Of a stretch of DNA of 64,000 nt, positions 26,268-35,983 are shown piece after piece (the stretch's first letter is position 1; every line of letters begins with the position of its first letter). Both the position numbers and the translations under genes were made by a program. This DNA is from Schlegelella aquatica (GTDB lineage Bacteria > Pseudomonadota > Gammaproteobacteria > Burkholderiales > Burkholderiaceae_C). A model generated the notes under the pieces. That model saw only the letters and a program-made list of their open reading frames with translations. It made no database searches and had not been told where the DNA came from. The stretch is taken from contig NZ_CP110257.1 in assembly GCF_026013905.1 (NCBI RefSeq), positions 1,922,001-1,986,000 of the forward strand, read 5' to 3'.

Positions 26268-26933
26268 ATGCGTTTGCCCCGTCTGCCCCGCCTCCTCGCC
26301 GTCGCGTCTCTCGCAGCGGCAGCGTGCGCCCATGCGGCGCCCGACGGCGGCGACGCCATCACCCAGCTGCTGGCCGAGCGGGGCTTCCTGGCACAGCCCC
26401 AGGGGGCTTCGCCGGCCGGCCCCTCGCAGGACCGAGGCCTGATGGCCCAGGTGCGCGACACCGCGTCCGAGATGGTGCTGACGGCGATGAACTTCCTCGG
26501 CGTTCCGTACCGCCGTGGGGGCGACTCCGCCGAGGACGGCTTCGACTGCAGCGGCTTCACCCGCCACATCTTCGAGAGGAGCCTCGGACTGGTCCTGCCC
26601 AGGCGGGTGGACGACCAGGCCAGCGCACCGGGGCTCGTGCCCGTCTCGCGGGAGGATCTCAAGCCCGGGGACCTGGTGTTCTTCAACACGCTGCGGCGCA
26701 CGTTCTCCCACGTCGGCATCTACATCGGGGACGGCAAGTTCATCCACTCTCCCCGCAGCGGCGCCCAGGTGCGCATCGAGGACATGCGCATTTCCTACTG
26801 GACCCAGCGCTTCACCGGCGCGCGCCGCGCCGGCGTCCTGCATCCGAACCCGACCCGCACCGCCTCCACACCGGCGGCCGAGCCTCGCGCCGCAGGCGCA
26901 CTCCCGGCGGGCCACGACCTGCGGCAGCCCTGA
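26268..26933 (+). CDS. NlpC/P60 family cell wall hydrolase
   Basis: The 221-residue secreted protein is a C40 cysteine peptidase likely to cleave stem peptides of peptidoglycan. It has a signal peptide (RLLAVASLAAAACAHA), a helical spacer, then the NlpC/P60 domain with catalytic Cys94 in FDCSGFTRH, His148 in FSHVGIYIG and a third polar residue, His160, in KFIHSPRSG. LKPGDLVFFNT is the conserved strand between them. The C-terminal 25 residues are Ala/Pro-rich. ATG 26268 is fixed by the signal peptide and sits right behind a good promoter. It is monocistronic, with moaA following after about 120 bp. Confidence 0.92.
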   Translation: MRLPRLPRLLAVASLAAAACAHAAPDGGDAITQLLAERGFLAQPQGASPAGPSQDRGLMAQVRDTASEMVLTAMNFLGVPYRRGGDSAEDGFDCSGFTRHIFERSLGLVLPRRVDDQASAPGLVPVSREDLKPGDLVFFNTLRRTFSHVGIYIGDGKFIHSPRSGAQVRIEDMRISYWTQRFTGARRAGVLHPNPTRTASTPAAEPRAAGALPAGHDLRQP

Positions 26934-27054
26934 CGGCCTGTCCGCGGCGGGCCGAGGGTCGGCGCGACGAGCCGCCGGCCGTTCAACCCTGACCGCTCCC
27001 GGCAGTTTGACGCGAATCCGCCCCGCCTCGCGCCGGTGAAGGCACAATGTGTGC

Positions 27055-28167
27055 ATGGCCGAGAAAGTCATTCCCCTGGCCGACCACCGATATGCCAGCC
27101 AAGTTCCGCGGGTGCCTGCGCAGGCAACGCCGCCGGTAGGCTTGTTGTCCGATCGGCTGGGCCGCCCGTTGCGCGACCTGCGCATCTCGGTCACCGACCG
27201 CTGCAACTTTCGTTGCAGCTATTGCATGCCGAAGGAAGTCTTCGACAAGCACTACGACTTCCTGCCCCACTCGGCGCTGCTGAGCTTCGAGGAGATCACC
27301 CGCCTGGCGCGGATCTTCGTGGCGCATGGGGTGCGCAAGATCCGCCTGACCGGCGGCGAACCGCTCCTGCGCAAGGACATCGAGCGCCTCGTCGCGATGT
27401 TGGCAGAACTGAGGACGCCCGACGGCGCCCCCCTGGACCTGACGCTCACGACGAACGGCTCCTTGCTGGCGCGCAAGGCGCAGGCCTTGAAGAACGCCGG
27501 CCTTCAGCGGGTGACCGTCAGCCTCGATGCACTGGACGATGCGGTCTTCCAGCGCATGAACGATGTCGGGTTTCCCGTGGCGGATGTGTTGCGGGGCATC
27601 GAGGCGGCCGAACGCGCGGGCCTCGGGCCTCTCAAAGTCAACATGGTCGTCAAACGCGGCACCAACGACCAGGAGATCGTGCCGATGGCCGCGCACTTCC
27701 GGGGGACGCCGGTCATCCTGCGGTTCATCGAGTACATGGACGTGGGCACGTCGAACGGCTGGCGCATGGACGAGGTGCTGCCTTCCGCCGAGGTCATCGC
27801 GCGGCTGTCGCAGCATTGGCCGCTGGAAGAAATCGAGCCGAACTACACCGGCGAGACGGCCGAGCGCTGGCGCTATGCGGATGGCGCGGGCGAGATCGGC
27901 GTCATCTCCAGCGTGACGCAGGCGTTCTGCCGAGACTGCAATCGGGCCCGCCTGTCCACCGAGGGCAAGCTCTTCCTGTGCCTGTTTGCCAGCCGGGGCC
28001 ACGACCTTCGCGCCCTGCTGCGCGGCGGCTACAGCGACGAGCAGATCGCTGCGGCCATCGGCCTCGTCTGGGGCGAGCGCGAGGACCGCTACTCGGAGCT
28101 TCGGGCGGCCCGTCAGGCGAGCGACGCGGGCGAGCGGCGGGTCGAGATGCATTACATCGGGGGTTGA
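27055..28167 (+). CDS. moaA: GTP 3',8-cyclase (molybdenum cofactor synthesis step 1)
   Basis: MoaA is a radical SAM enzyme that rearranges GTP to the precursor of cyclic pyranopterin. The 370-residue product has the radical SAM cluster motif [10 protein letters not shown], the SAM-binding [14 protein letters not shown], a second Fe-S site at the C-terminal end ([19 protein letters not shown]) and the obligatory C-terminal GG. ATG 27055 is chosen; a GTG two codons upstream (27049) is also possible. It is the first gene of a moa/mob/moe operon, with the next gene starting 3 bp after the stop. Confidence 0.96.
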   Translation: MAEKVIPLADHRYASQVPRVPAQATPPVGLLSDRLGRPLRDLRISVTDRCNFRCSYCMPKEVFDKHYDFLPHSALLSFEEITRLARIFVAHGVRKIRLTGGEPLLRKDIERLVAMLAELRTPDGAPLDLTLTTNGSLLARKAQALKNAGLQRVTVSLDALDDAVFQRMNDVGFPVADVLRGIEAAERAGLGPLKVNMVVKRGTNDQEIVPMAAHFRGTPVILRFIEYMDVGTSNGWRMDEVLPSAEVIARLSQHWPLEEIEPNYTGETAERWRYADGAGEIGVISSVTQAFCRDCNRARLSTEGKLFLCLFASRGHDLRALLRGGYSDEQIAAAIGLVWGEREDRYSELRAARQASDAGERRVEMHYIGG

Positions 28168-28170
28168 CCC

Positions 28171-28548
28171 ATGGGACGCGAACCGCCACACACCCCTGCG
28201 CCCCCTGCCCCGCCCCCCGTGTGGCGCCCCTGGCTGACCGGCGGACAGCGCCGGCGACTGGCCTGGGCCGCGGCCGCGAGCCTGCTGATGCCCTGGTTGC
28301 TGGGTGAACTGCTGAAGCTCTGGGCCTTGCCCGCCTGGGGGGACGCCGACGCCCGCACTGTGCAGATGGTCGACATCCTCGTGATCGGCACCACGGTCGT
28401 TCTGCTGTTGGCCACGGCCACGGTGGCGATCGGCTGCTGGATCGTGGATGTGATGAAAGGCCCCCGCCGACACGCCGACGCGTACTGGGTCGACCCGGCG
28501 GCAGACCCGATACAGCGCGGCAAGCAGCCGCCTTCCTCCTCGACATGA
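28171..28548 (+). CDS. Small membrane protein embedded in the molybdenum cofactor operon
   Basis: The 125-residue product has a Pro-rich N-terminus (about 1-22) and two predicted membrane helices (about 30-52 and 67-91, [20 protein letters not shown]), then a polar C-terminus. I do not recognise a family. It sits three bases after moaA and overlaps the mobA start as ATGA, so it is firmly inside the operon and translated with it. Codon use looks like its neighbours. A role in molybdate or cofactor handling is only inferred from position. Confidence 0.75.
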   Translation: MGREPPHTPAPPAPPPVWRPWLTGGQRRRLAWAAAASLLMPWLLGELLKLWALPAWGDADARTVQMVDILVIGTTVVLLLATATVAIGCWIVDVMKGPRRHADAYWVDPAADPIQRGKQPPSSST

Positions 28549-29141
28549 GTGTTCTGCCTCGCGAACAAGTCACCGGATTGATCCTCGCCGGCGGGCGAGG
28601 AAGCCGCATGGGCGGCGTCGACAAGGGCCTGCAGAATTTCCGCGGGCTGCCGCTGGCCATGCACGCCATGTTGCGTCTGGCGCCCCAGGTCGGCGAGGTC
28701 ATGATCAACGCCAACCGCAACCTGGGAGCGTACGAATCGTTCGGCGCGCCGGTGTGGCCGGATGCGCTGCCCGACTTCGCCGGGCCGCTGGCCGGCTTTC
28801 TCGCCGGCCTGGAACGCTGCGAGACTCCCTACATGGTCACGGTGCCCTGTGACACTCCGCTCTTTCCGTCCGACCTGGTCGCTCGTCTGGGAGCGGGGCT
28901 GCTGGCGGCCGGCGCCGACATCGCCATGCCGCGCACGGGTGACCAGGTGCAGCCGGTCTTCTGCCTGATGCGCACGAGCGTGATGGAAAGCCTCGTGCGC
29001 TTCACCCAGGAGGGCGGCCGCAAGATCGACCGCTGGACGGCGCAGCTCGCCTGCGCCGAGGTTCCCTTCGAAGACGAATCGGCCTTCTTCAATGCCAACA
29101 CTCTGGAAGAGCTCCAGCAACTCGAGCGGCAGCGCGCCTGA
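28545..29141 (+). CDS. mobA: Molybdenum cofactor guanylyltransferase
   Basis: MobA transfers GMP from GTP to molybdenum cofactor, making the dinucleotide form used by DMSO-reductase-family enzymes. The 198-residue protein has the nucleotidyltransferase signature [17 protein letters not shown], then [25 protein letters not shown] and the C-terminal FNANTLEEL. The start overlaps the upstream membrane protein gene (ATGA). The 3' end overlaps the GNAT ORF by 50 bases if that gene starts at 29092. Confidence 0.95.
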   Translation: MSVLPREQVTGLILAGGRGSRMGGVDKGLQNFRGLPLAMHAMLRLAPQVGEVMINANRNLGAYESFGAPVWPDALPDFAGPLAGFLAGLERCETPYMVTVPCDTPLFPSDLVARLGAGLLAAGADIAMPRTGDQVQPVFCLMRTSVMESLVRFTQEGGRKIDRWTAQLACAEVPFEDESAFFNANTLEELQQLERQRA

Positions 29142-29676
29142 GGCGGCACCGGTGCTGGTGCGTCGCCTCGAGCCGCAGGACCTGCCGGCCTACAAGGCGC
29201 TGCGCGACGAGGCGCTGACCCGCCACCCCGAGGCCTTCACGTCGGATGCGGACACCGAGCGGGCGCGTTCGCCCGAGAGCTACCTCGGCCGGCTGGGACG
29301 CTCCGAGCCCTTGGGCGGCAGCTTCCTGCTCGGCGCCTGGGTCGGTGAGGATCTGGCCGGCTCGGTGGCCTGCGAGCGGGAGCTGCGGCCCAAGATCCGC
29401 CACCGCGCGCAGATCGTGGGCATGTATGTGCGCGAGCGCTACACGCGCCGCGGCATCGGTCGCATGCTGCTCGCCGCATGCATCGAGCAGGCGCGCCAGG
29501 CCGAGGGACTGGAAATCCTGACGCTGTCCGTCACGGCCTCCGACGAGAGGGCCTGTCGCATGTACGAGCAGGCCGGCTTCAGGACCTACGGTCTCATGCC
29601 TCGCGCGGTGCGTGTCGAAGGCCCCGGGGGGCGCGCTCGCTACTTCGACAAGGCCTTGATGATGATGGAGCTGTGA
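29092..29676 (+). CDS. GNAT-family N-acetyltransferase
   Basis: The 194-residue enzyme carries the acetyl-CoA-binding loop of GNAT proteins ([11 protein letters not shown]) followed by the beta-bulge strand [20 protein letters not shown] and QAGFRTYGL. The acceptor is not predictable. ATG 29092 lies inside mobA in another frame; similarity really begins with [20 protein letters not shown], so a GTG near 29152 is an equally possible start without overlap. It lies between mobA and moeA and is clearly co-transcribed, though GNATs are not part of the standard pathway. Confidence 0.85.
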   Translation: MPTLWKSSSNSSGSAPEAAPVLVRRLEPQDLPAYKALRDEALTRHPEAFTSDADTERARSPESYLGRLGRSEPLGGSFLLGAWVGEDLAGSVACERELRPKIRHRAQIVGMYVRERYTRRGIGRMLLAACIEQARQAEGLEILTLSVTASDERACRMYEQAGFRTYGLMPRAVRVEGPGGRARYFDKALMMMEL

Positions 29677-29681
29677 GGACG

Positions 29682-30959
29682 ATGGCCAGCCTCGAGGAGA
29701 TCGCATCCTGCATCAGCGGCTATGACCCGGACGCCCTGCCGGTCGCCAAGGCCCAGGAGTTCATCGCGCGGTTCGTGCCGCGGGTGGCAACGGTCGAACG
29801 CGTGGCCCTGCGCTCGGCGCTCGGCCGGGTGCTGGCCGAAGACATCGTCTCGCCGATCGACGTGCCTGCCCACGACAACTCGGCCATGGACGGGTACGCG
29901 CTGCGAGGGTCGGATTTGGCAGAGTCCGGCCCGACCCGCCTGCGCATCGCAGGCACTGGCCTCGCCGGGCAGCAGTTCGAGGGCGCGGCAGGTCCGGGCG
30001 AATGCGTACGCATCATGACCGGCGCGGTGATGCCCGAAGGCTTCGACACGGTCGTTCCGCAGGAGTTCGTCACGGTCGAAGGCCAGGAAGTGGTCGTGCC
30101 GCCCGGTGCCGTGCGCCCCGGTGACAACCGGCGGCTGCGAGGCGAGGACCTGGCCCGCGGACGCCCCGCCTTGTCGGCCGGCAAGCTGCTGCGCCCGGCG
30201 GACCTCGGGCTGCTGGCATCGCTCGGCCAGGCAGAGGTGCCGGTGTGGAGGCGGCTGCGGGTCGCGTTCTTTTCCACCGGCGACGAGCTTCGCTCGATCG
30301 GCGAGCCGCTCGAGCCGGGCTGCGTCTACGACAGCAACCGCTACACGCTGTACGGGATGCTGCAACGCCTGGGCGTCGAACTGCTCGACCTCGGTGTCGT
30401 CCGAGACGAGCCGCAGGCGCTGGAGCGTGCCTTTCGCACGGCCGCCGAGAGCGCCGATGCGATCATTACCTCGGGCGGGGTCTCGGTCGGCGAGGCCGAT
30501 TTCACCAAGCAGATGATGGCCCGCCTGGGAGAGGTGACGTTCTGGCGGATCGCGATGCGCCCGGGCCGGCCGATGGCCTTCGGCCGTATCCGCAGCGGAG
30601 CGCACGAGGCCGTGTTGTTCGGCCTGCCCGGCAACCCGGTCGCGGTGATGGTCACCTTCTACGCCTTCGTCCGAGACGCCCTGCTCGCGATGAGCGGTGC
30701 CACCCCCGCCCCCTTGCCGCTGCTGCGCGCACGCAGTGCCATGGCCCTGCGCAAGAAGCCGGGCCGCACCGAGTACCAGCGAGGCGTCGTCTCGCGTCGC
30801 CCCGACGGCGACTGGGAGGTGCGCATCACGGGATCGCAGGGCTCGGGCATCCTGCGCTCGATGTCCGAAGCCAACGGGCTCGTCGTGCTGCACCACGAGC
30901 AGGGGGCGGTCACCACGGGCGACTGGGTGGACGTGCTCCCGTTCGAAGGGCTCGTGTGA
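29682..30959 (+). CDS. moeA: Molybdopterin molybdotransferase
   Basis: MoeA inserts molybdate into adenylated molybdopterin. The 425-residue protein shows the N-terminal PAHDNSAMDGYAL motif, VRIMTGAVMPEGFDTVVPQE, the central MoCF-binding motifs FFSTGDELRSIG and ITSGGVSVGEADF, and GLPGNPVAVMVTF. ATG 29682 is preceded by GAGGAC and lies five bases after the GNAT stop. The frame is open upstream but without similarity. It is the last gene of the operon that begins with moaA. Confidence 0.96.
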   Translation: MASLEEIASCISGYDPDALPVAKAQEFIARFVPRVATVERVALRSALGRVLAEDIVSPIDVPAHDNSAMDGYALRGSDLAESGPTRLRIAGTGLAGQQFEGAAGPGECVRIMTGAVMPEGFDTVVPQEFVTVEGQEVVVPPGAVRPGDNRRLRGEDLARGRPALSAGKLLRPADLGLLASLGQAEVPVWRRLRVAFFSTGDELRSIGEPLEPGCVYDSNRYTLYGMLQRLGVELLDLGVVRDEPQALERAFRTAAESADAIITSGGVSVGEADFTKQMMARLGEVTFWRIAMRPGRPMAFGRIRSGAHEAVLFGLPGNPVAVMVTFYAFVRDALLAMSGATPAPLPLLRARSAMALRKKPGRTEYQRGVVSRRPDGDWEVRITGSQGSGILRSMSEANGLVVLHHEQGAVTTGDWVDVLPFEGLV

Positions 30960-31023
30960 TGCAACGCCCGTGAGGCGGAAGTGGCCCGCCGCCCCGCTCT
31001 GAGCGGAACGCGGTCAGGCCCTT

Positions 31024-34000
31024 TCACTTGCCGTACTGCTCACCCTGCTCGGGTGCGTCGAGCGACACGGGCGTCGTGATGGGACCGGGTGTGCCCTTGC
31101 GCGCGAACAGGCTGTACATCGTCGGCACCACGAAGACCGTCAGCAGCGTGCCGAGCGTCATACCGCCCACGATCACCCAGCCGATCTGCTGGCGGCTCTC
31201 GGCACCTGCGCCTTCGGCGAGCGCGAGCGGCAGGGCCCCGAGCACCATCGCGCCTGTGGTCATCAAGATGGGCCGAAGGCGCAGCGCCGCTGCGTGCCGG
31301 ACCGCCTCGAGCACGGCCTCGCCCTGCTGGCGACGTTGGTTGGCGAACTCCACGATCAGGATGCCGTGCTTCGTGATCAGGCCTACCAGCGTGATGAGGC
31401 CGATCTGCGAATAGACGTTCAAGGTGCCCCCGCTCAGCTTGAGGGCCAGCAAGGCGCCCACCATCGAAAGCGGCACCGACAGCATGATGATGAAGGGATC
31501 GACGAAGCTCTCGAACTGCGCCGACAGGACGAGGAAGATGAACAGCAGCGCCAAGACAAACACCAAGCCCAGCGCGCCACTGGAGGAGCGGAACTCACGC
31601 GACACGCCGTTGAGCTCGGTCGCGTAGCCCGAGGGAAGCAGCTCCCGCGCCTGGGCGTCGAGGAAGTCCAGCGCCTCGCCCAGCGAAAAGCCCGGCGCCA
31701 GGTTGGCCGTGATCGAAACCGAACGGCGCTGGTTGAAGTGGTTCAGCTCGCGAGGCGAGACGGCCTCCTTCACCCGCACCAGCGACGCGAGCGGGATCAT
31801 CGCCTCGTTGCGGCCCCGCACGAACAGCCGCTCGATGTCGGCCGGTGTCGTGCGCCCGCTGGCGTCGGTCTGCACGATGACGTCGTACTGGTCGGCATCG
31901 CGCTTGTAGCGGGTCACGTTGCGTCCGCCGAGCATCGTCTCGATGGTGCGCGCAACCTGATCCACCGAGACGCCTGCGTCCGCGGCGCGCTCGCGGTCCA
32001 CCTCGATGTAGATCTCGGGCTTGTTCATGCGCAAGTCGATGTCGGGTTGCACGAAGCGGCCATGCCGGTTCATCGCATCCACGAACTTCTGCGCGACCTG
32101 GGCGAGGTTCTGGTAGCTGTCGGAGGTGACGATGACGAAGTTGACCGAGCGCTCGCGGAAACCCTGCCCCAACGAGGGCGGCGTGATCGGAAACGCGTTC
32201 ACGCCCGGTAGCGCCGACAGCTTGGGCTGCAACGCCTGAGCCAGCTCCATCGTGCTTCGCTCGCGCTCGCTCCAGTCCACTGTGCGCATGAACGAGATGC
32301 CCTGCGACACGGTCGGATTGCCCGCGACGACGAAGACGCGGTCGAACTCCTCGAAGCCGAGACCGACACGCTCGATCTCGCGCATGTACTTCTCGGTGTA
32401 GGCGAGCGTCGAGCCGTCCGGCGCGTTCACGTTGACGAGCACCACGCCGCGATCCTCCATCGGCGAGAGCTCGCTCTTCATGCCCTTGAACAGCAGCCAG
32501 CTGGCCACGCCGCACACCAGCATCACGATCACGATCAGCCAGCGGTGGTGCAGCGTCCATCCGAGCACGGACTCGTAGCCGGTGGCCAGCCGATCGAGCT
32601 GCCGCCCCATCCAGCGGTCGAACCCGCTGTGCTTCGAGCTGTGCCGCAGCAGCTTCGAGCACATCATGGGCGATAGCGTGAGCGCCACGAAGCCCGAGAC
32701 GATCACCGCACCCGCGAGCGTCAGCGCGAACTCCACGAACAGCCGGCCGGTGCGGCCCGGTGTGAACGCGAGCGGCGCATAGACGGCGGCCAGCGTGAGC
32801 GTCATCGCCACCACGGCGAACCCGATCTCGCGCGCCCCTTTGATGGCTGCGGCAAAGGGCATCATGCCCTCCTCGACGTGCCGGTAGATGTTCTCCAGCA
32901 CGACGATCGCATCGTCGACCACGAGGCCGATGGCGAGCACCAGCGCAAGCAGGGTCAGCGTGTTCATCGTAAAGCCCGCCAGGGCCATCAGCGCGAACGC
33001 GCCGATGAGACTGACCGGAATGGTGACCAGCGGGATGACCGAGGCGCGCAACGTACGCAGGAACACGAACACCACCAGCGCCACCAGCACGACCGCTTCC
33101 AGGATCGTCGAGTACACAGCCTTGATGGAGCGGTCGATGAACACCGAGTTGTCGTTCGCCAGCTGGATCTGCACGTCGTCGGGCAGCTCCTCGCGCAGCC
33201 GCGGCAGGATCTGCTGCACCCCGGCCGAGACCTCCAGCGGGTTCGCCGTAGCCTGCCGGATCACCCCCAGCGAAACGGAGGCGCGCCCGTTGAGCCGCGT
33301 GCTCGACCGCTCGCTCGCCGGGGCCTGCTCGATGCGGGCGACGTCGCGCAACCTCACGGTGTAGCCGTTGACCTGCCGCAACGCGACCGCGCCGAACTGC
33401 TCGGGCGTATTGAGATCGGTCTGGGCGGTCACGCTGAACTCGCGCTGCGGGCCTTCGATGCGGCCGGCCGGCACTTCCAGGTTCTGCCGTCGCAGCGCGT
33501 CCTCGACGTCCTGGACGGTGACGCCATAGGCCGCCAGCTTGTCGGCGTCGAGCCAGACGCGCATCGCAAAGACGCGCTCGCCCCGGATCAGCACATCGGC
33601 CACGCCCGGCACCGTCTGCAGGCGCGGCTTCACGACGCGGTTGGCGAGATCGGTGACCTGCAGCGGCGTGAGCCTCTCGGTCGTGAAAGCGAGCCAGATC
33701 GTCGGCGAGGCGTCCGCCTCGACCTTCGAGATCACCGGCTCGTCGACCGAATCGGGCAGGCGCCCGCGCACGCGCGAGACGCGGTCGCGGACATCGGCCG
33801 CCGCGTCGTCGGGGCTCTTCTCGAGCTTGAAGCGCACCGTGATCTGGCTTTGCTCCTGCCGCGAGATCGAGGTGATCACATCCACGCCGTCGATGCCCGC
33901 GATCGAGTCCTCCAGCGGCTTGGTGACCTGAGACTCGATCACTTCCGAGGAGGCACCGACCAGACGGGTCGAGACAGTGACCGTCGGCTCGTCGATGCGC

Positions 34001-34113
34001 GGGTACTCGCGCACCTGCAGGCGGGTGAACGACACCAAGCCGATCAGCACCAGCAGGAGGGAGAGCACCGTCGCGAAGACGGGCCGTCGGATCGAGACTT
34101 CAGGCAGTTGCAT
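31024..34113 (-). CDS. RND efflux pump inner membrane permease (HAE-1 family)
   Basis: The 1029-residue protein is a proton-driven exporter of the AcrB/MexB class with two repeats of one plus five membrane helices and large periplasmic loops. It starts MQLPEVSIRRPVFATVLSLL as usual. Proton-relay residues are visible: the Asp pair in GLVVDDAIVVLENIYRH (helix 4) and the Lys in LITKHGILIVEFANQR (helix 10). The substrate cannot be inferred. It follows the adaptor gene by 39 bp on the same strand. No TolC-type gene or local regulator is adjacent, so it must borrow an outer membrane channel. Confidence 0.95.
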   Translation of the reverse strand: MQLPEVSIRRPVFATVLSLLLVLIGLVSFTRLQVREYPRIDEPTVTVSTRLVGASSEVIESQVTKPLEDSIAGIDGVDVITSISRQEQSQITVRFKLEKSPDDAAADVRDRVSRVRGRLPDSVDEPVISKVEADASPTIWLAFTTERLTPLQVTDLANRVVKPRLQTVPGVADVLIRGERVFAMRVWLDADKLAAYGVTVQDVEDALRRQNLEVPAGRIEGPQREFSVTAQTDLNTPEQFGAVALRQVNGYTVRLRDVARIEQAPASERSSTRLNGRASVSLGVIRQATANPLEVSAGVQQILPRLREELPDDVQIQLANDNSVFIDRSIKAVYSTILEAVVLVALVVFVFLRTLRASVIPLVTIPVSLIGAFALMALAGFTMNTLTLLALVLAIGLVVDDAIVVLENIYRHVEEGMMPFAAAIKGAREIGFAVVAMTLTLAAVYAPLAFTPGRTGRLFVEFALTLAGAVIVSGFVALTLSPMMCSKLLRHSSKHSGFDRWMGRQLDRLATGYESVLGWTLHHRWLIVIVMLVCGVASWLLFKGMKSELSPMEDRGVVLVNVNAPDGSTLAYTEKYMREIERVGLGFEEFDRVFVVAGNPTVSQGISFMRTVDWSERERSTMELAQALQPKLSALPGVNAFPITPPSLGQGFRERSVNFVIVTSDSYQNLAQVAQKFVDAMNRHGRFVQPDIDLRMNKPEIYIEVDRERAADAGVSVDQVARTIETMLGGRNVTRYKRDADQYDVIVQTDASGRTTPADIERLFVRGRNEAMIPLASLVRVKEAVSPRELNHFNQRRSVSITANLAPGFSLGEALDFLDAQARELLPSGYATELNGVSREFRSSSGALGLVFVLALLFIFLVLSAQFESFVDPFIIMLSVPLSMVGALLALKLSGGTLNVYSQIGLITLVGLITKHGILIVEFANQRRQQGEAVLEAVRHAAALRLRPILMTTGAMVLGALPLALAEGAGAESRQQIGWVIVGGMTLGTLLTVFVVPTMYSLFARKGTPGPITTPVSLDAPEQGEQYGK

Positions 34114-34152
34114 GGAAGATCCTGAAAGCCCTGTGGAAAAGGAGCGCGCGCA

Positions 34153-35421
34153 TCAGTTGCGCGCCGCGACCTTCGTCCCGGACGTCGCCGGTGCCGCCGT
34201 ACCCCGCTGCGCGTCGCGGGTCCCGCCCGCAGCGGATGGCGCCGAGGCCGCGGAGGACCCGCGCTCACCGATCTGCACCGGGCGCAAGGGAGTACCGTCA
34301 CGCTGGATGCGTTGGTGGCCGGCCACCACCACCATGTCGCCCCTGTCCAGGCCCTGGAGGATCTCGACCTGACCGGCACGGCGCAGACCGATGCTCACCT
34401 CGCGGCGCTGCGACGTCCAGGAGGCCCCTTCCGCCCCTTCGGCCTTCACGGCCTTGATCACATATTGCTTGCCCCCTTGCGGCACGAGCGCCTCCTCCGG
34501 CACCACCAACGCGTCTGTCTTCGAGGAAAGCAGCGTGTCCACACGGGCGAACATCCCGGGGCGCAAAGCCCCCTCGCGGTTGTTCAGCACCGCGCGGATC
34601 AGCACCGAGCGGCCCTGCGCATCCACCTGGGGCGACAAGGCTTCGATCCGCGCCTCGAATCGACGCCCGGGCAACGCGTCCAGGCTCACCTGCGAGCGCT
34701 GGCCGACCTGCAGCTGCGGCAAGTAGCGCTCGGGCAGGCGGAAGTCGACGTACAGGCTGCTCACGTCCTCGAGATTGACGAGATCGGTGCCAGGCCCGAC
34801 GTAGTCGCCCACATTGACCTCGCGGATGCCCGCCACACCGTCGAAGGGGGCGACGATGCGCAAGCGCTCCTGGGTGGCACGGGCGACCGCCAGTTGCGCC
34901 TCGGCCACCTGGAGGGTCGCCGCCGTCTGGTCCACCGCCGCCTGGCTCACGAAGTTCTGCGCCAGCAGCTCGCGGTTGCGCTCGTGATTGGCGCGCGCGA
35001 TGCTGAGCTGCGCCTGGGCCTGCCGCACCTGCGCGGCGGCCAGCGTATCGTCCAGTTGGACGAGCACCTGCCCCTTGCGCACCGGTTGTCCATCGCGGAA
35101 ACCGAGGGCGATGACGCGCCCGGACACCTCGGGGCGCAGCATGACGCCCTGCCGCGAGCGCAGCGAGCCGACCGCTTGGGCCGCCTCCGACAGGATGGCG
35201 GTCTGCACGGGTGCCATTTCGACCGCCACCGGCCCGCGTGCGCCCGCGCCGCCGGCCGGTGCCCCCGCTCCGGCGGGACGGGGGGCGGAAGTCGGCCCAT
35301 GGGCCGTCGCATCCGACCGGCCCTCGCTCGCCGGCCGGATGGGCTCGCGCTGATACCAATAGGCGCCGGCGCTCAGCACAGCGATGCCGACGGCAGCAAC
35401 GAGGGCGTGGTACTTCTTCAT
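34153..35421 (-). CDS. RND efflux periplasmic adaptor subunit
   Basis: The 422-residue membrane fusion protein bridges the permease to an outer membrane channel. An uncleaved or signal-anchor helix (about 5-22) is followed by a Gly/Ala/Pro-rich segment (about 35-67), then the lipoyl/barrel-sandwich halves (GSLRSRQGVMLRPEVSGRVI and RIVAPFDGVAGIREVNVGDY) either side of a helical hairpin, a beta-barrel and a membrane-proximal domain. The C-terminal 35 residues are Ala/Ser/Gly-rich. First gene of the two-gene pump operon. Confidence 0.94.
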   Translation of the reverse strand: MKKYHALVAAVGIAVLSAGAYWYQREPIRPASEGRSDATAHGPTSAPRPAGAGAPAGGAGARGPVAVEMAPVQTAILSEAAQAVGSLRSRQGVMLRPEVSGRVIALGFRDGQPVRKGQVLVQLDDTLAAAQVRQAQAQLSIARANHERNRELLAQNFVSQAAVDQTAATLQVAEAQLAVARATQERLRIVAPFDGVAGIREVNVGDYVGPGTDLVNLEDVSSLYVDFRLPERYLPQLQVGQRSQVSLDALPGRRFEARIEALSPQVDAQGRSVLIRAVLNNREGALRPGMFARVDTLLSSKTDALVVPEEALVPQGGKQYVIKAVKAEGAEGASWTSQRREVSIGLRRAGQVEILQGLDRGDMVVVAGHQRIQRDGTPLRPVQIGERGSSAASAPSAAGGTRDAQRGTAAPATSGTKVAARN

Positions 35422-35471
35422 CTGGGTCTCATCCGGGCACGCCCGACTGTAGCGTCTGTGGGCCTGCCGCG

Positions 35472-35488
35472 TTCACAGTTCTTCACAG
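35472..35488 (-). promoter_or_regulatory. Direct repeat upstream of the efflux operon
   Basis: TTCACAG occurs at 35472-35478 and again at 35482-35488, ten bases apart, which on the minus strand reads CTGTGAA-N3-CTGTGAA. It lies 51-67 bases before the adaptor start and could be a regulator site or part of the promoter. Confidence 0.25.
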
Positions 35489-35530
35489 ATCCGCTGCGAC
35501 GGAAGGGCGGAGCGCCGGATGTCCCGACGG

Positions 35531-35983
35531 CTATCTCACGGAGGCGGCACCCTGGTTCGCCAGCTCGTCGGCGCGCTCGTTGCCGGGATCGCCGTTGTGC
35601 CCCCGCACCCAGTGCCATTCCACGCGGTGCAGCGCCGCCAGCGCTTCCAGGCGCTGCCACAGCTCGGCGTTCTTCACCGGCTTGCGATCGGCCGTCTTCC
35701 AGCCGCGCTGCTTCCAGCCGTGGATCCACTCGGTGATGCCCTTGCGCACGTACTCGCTGTCGGTGTAGATGGCGACATCGCAACTGCGCTTCAGGCTCGC
35801 CAACGCCTCGATCACCGCGGTGAGTTCCATGCGGTTATTGGTGGTGGACCGCTCCCCGCCGAAAAGTTCCTTCTCGTGCGCGCCGGAACGCAGCACCACG
35901 CCCCAGCCGCCGGGGCCGGGGTTGCCTTTGCAGGCGCCATCCGTGTAAATCACCACTTTCGGGCGCGGAATCTGGGTCGTCAT
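35531..35983 (-). CDS. rnhA: Ribonuclease HI
   Basis: RNase HI cuts RNA in RNA-DNA hybrids. The 150-residue protein has all four acidic active-site residues in their motifs: [47 protein letters not shown] and the C-terminal [16 protein letters not shown]. The basic handle [15 protein letters not shown] is present. Its ATG overlaps the stop of the methyltransferase gene (ATGA). The gene pair is typical of Burkholderiales. Confidence 0.97.
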   Translation of the reverse strand: MTTQIPRPKVVIYTDGACKGNPGPGGWGVVLRSGAHEKELFGGERSTTNNRMELTAVIEALASLKRSCDVAIYTDSEYVRKGITEWIHGWKQRGWKTADRKPVKNAELWQRLEALAALHRVEWHWVRGHNGDPGNERADELANQGAASVR

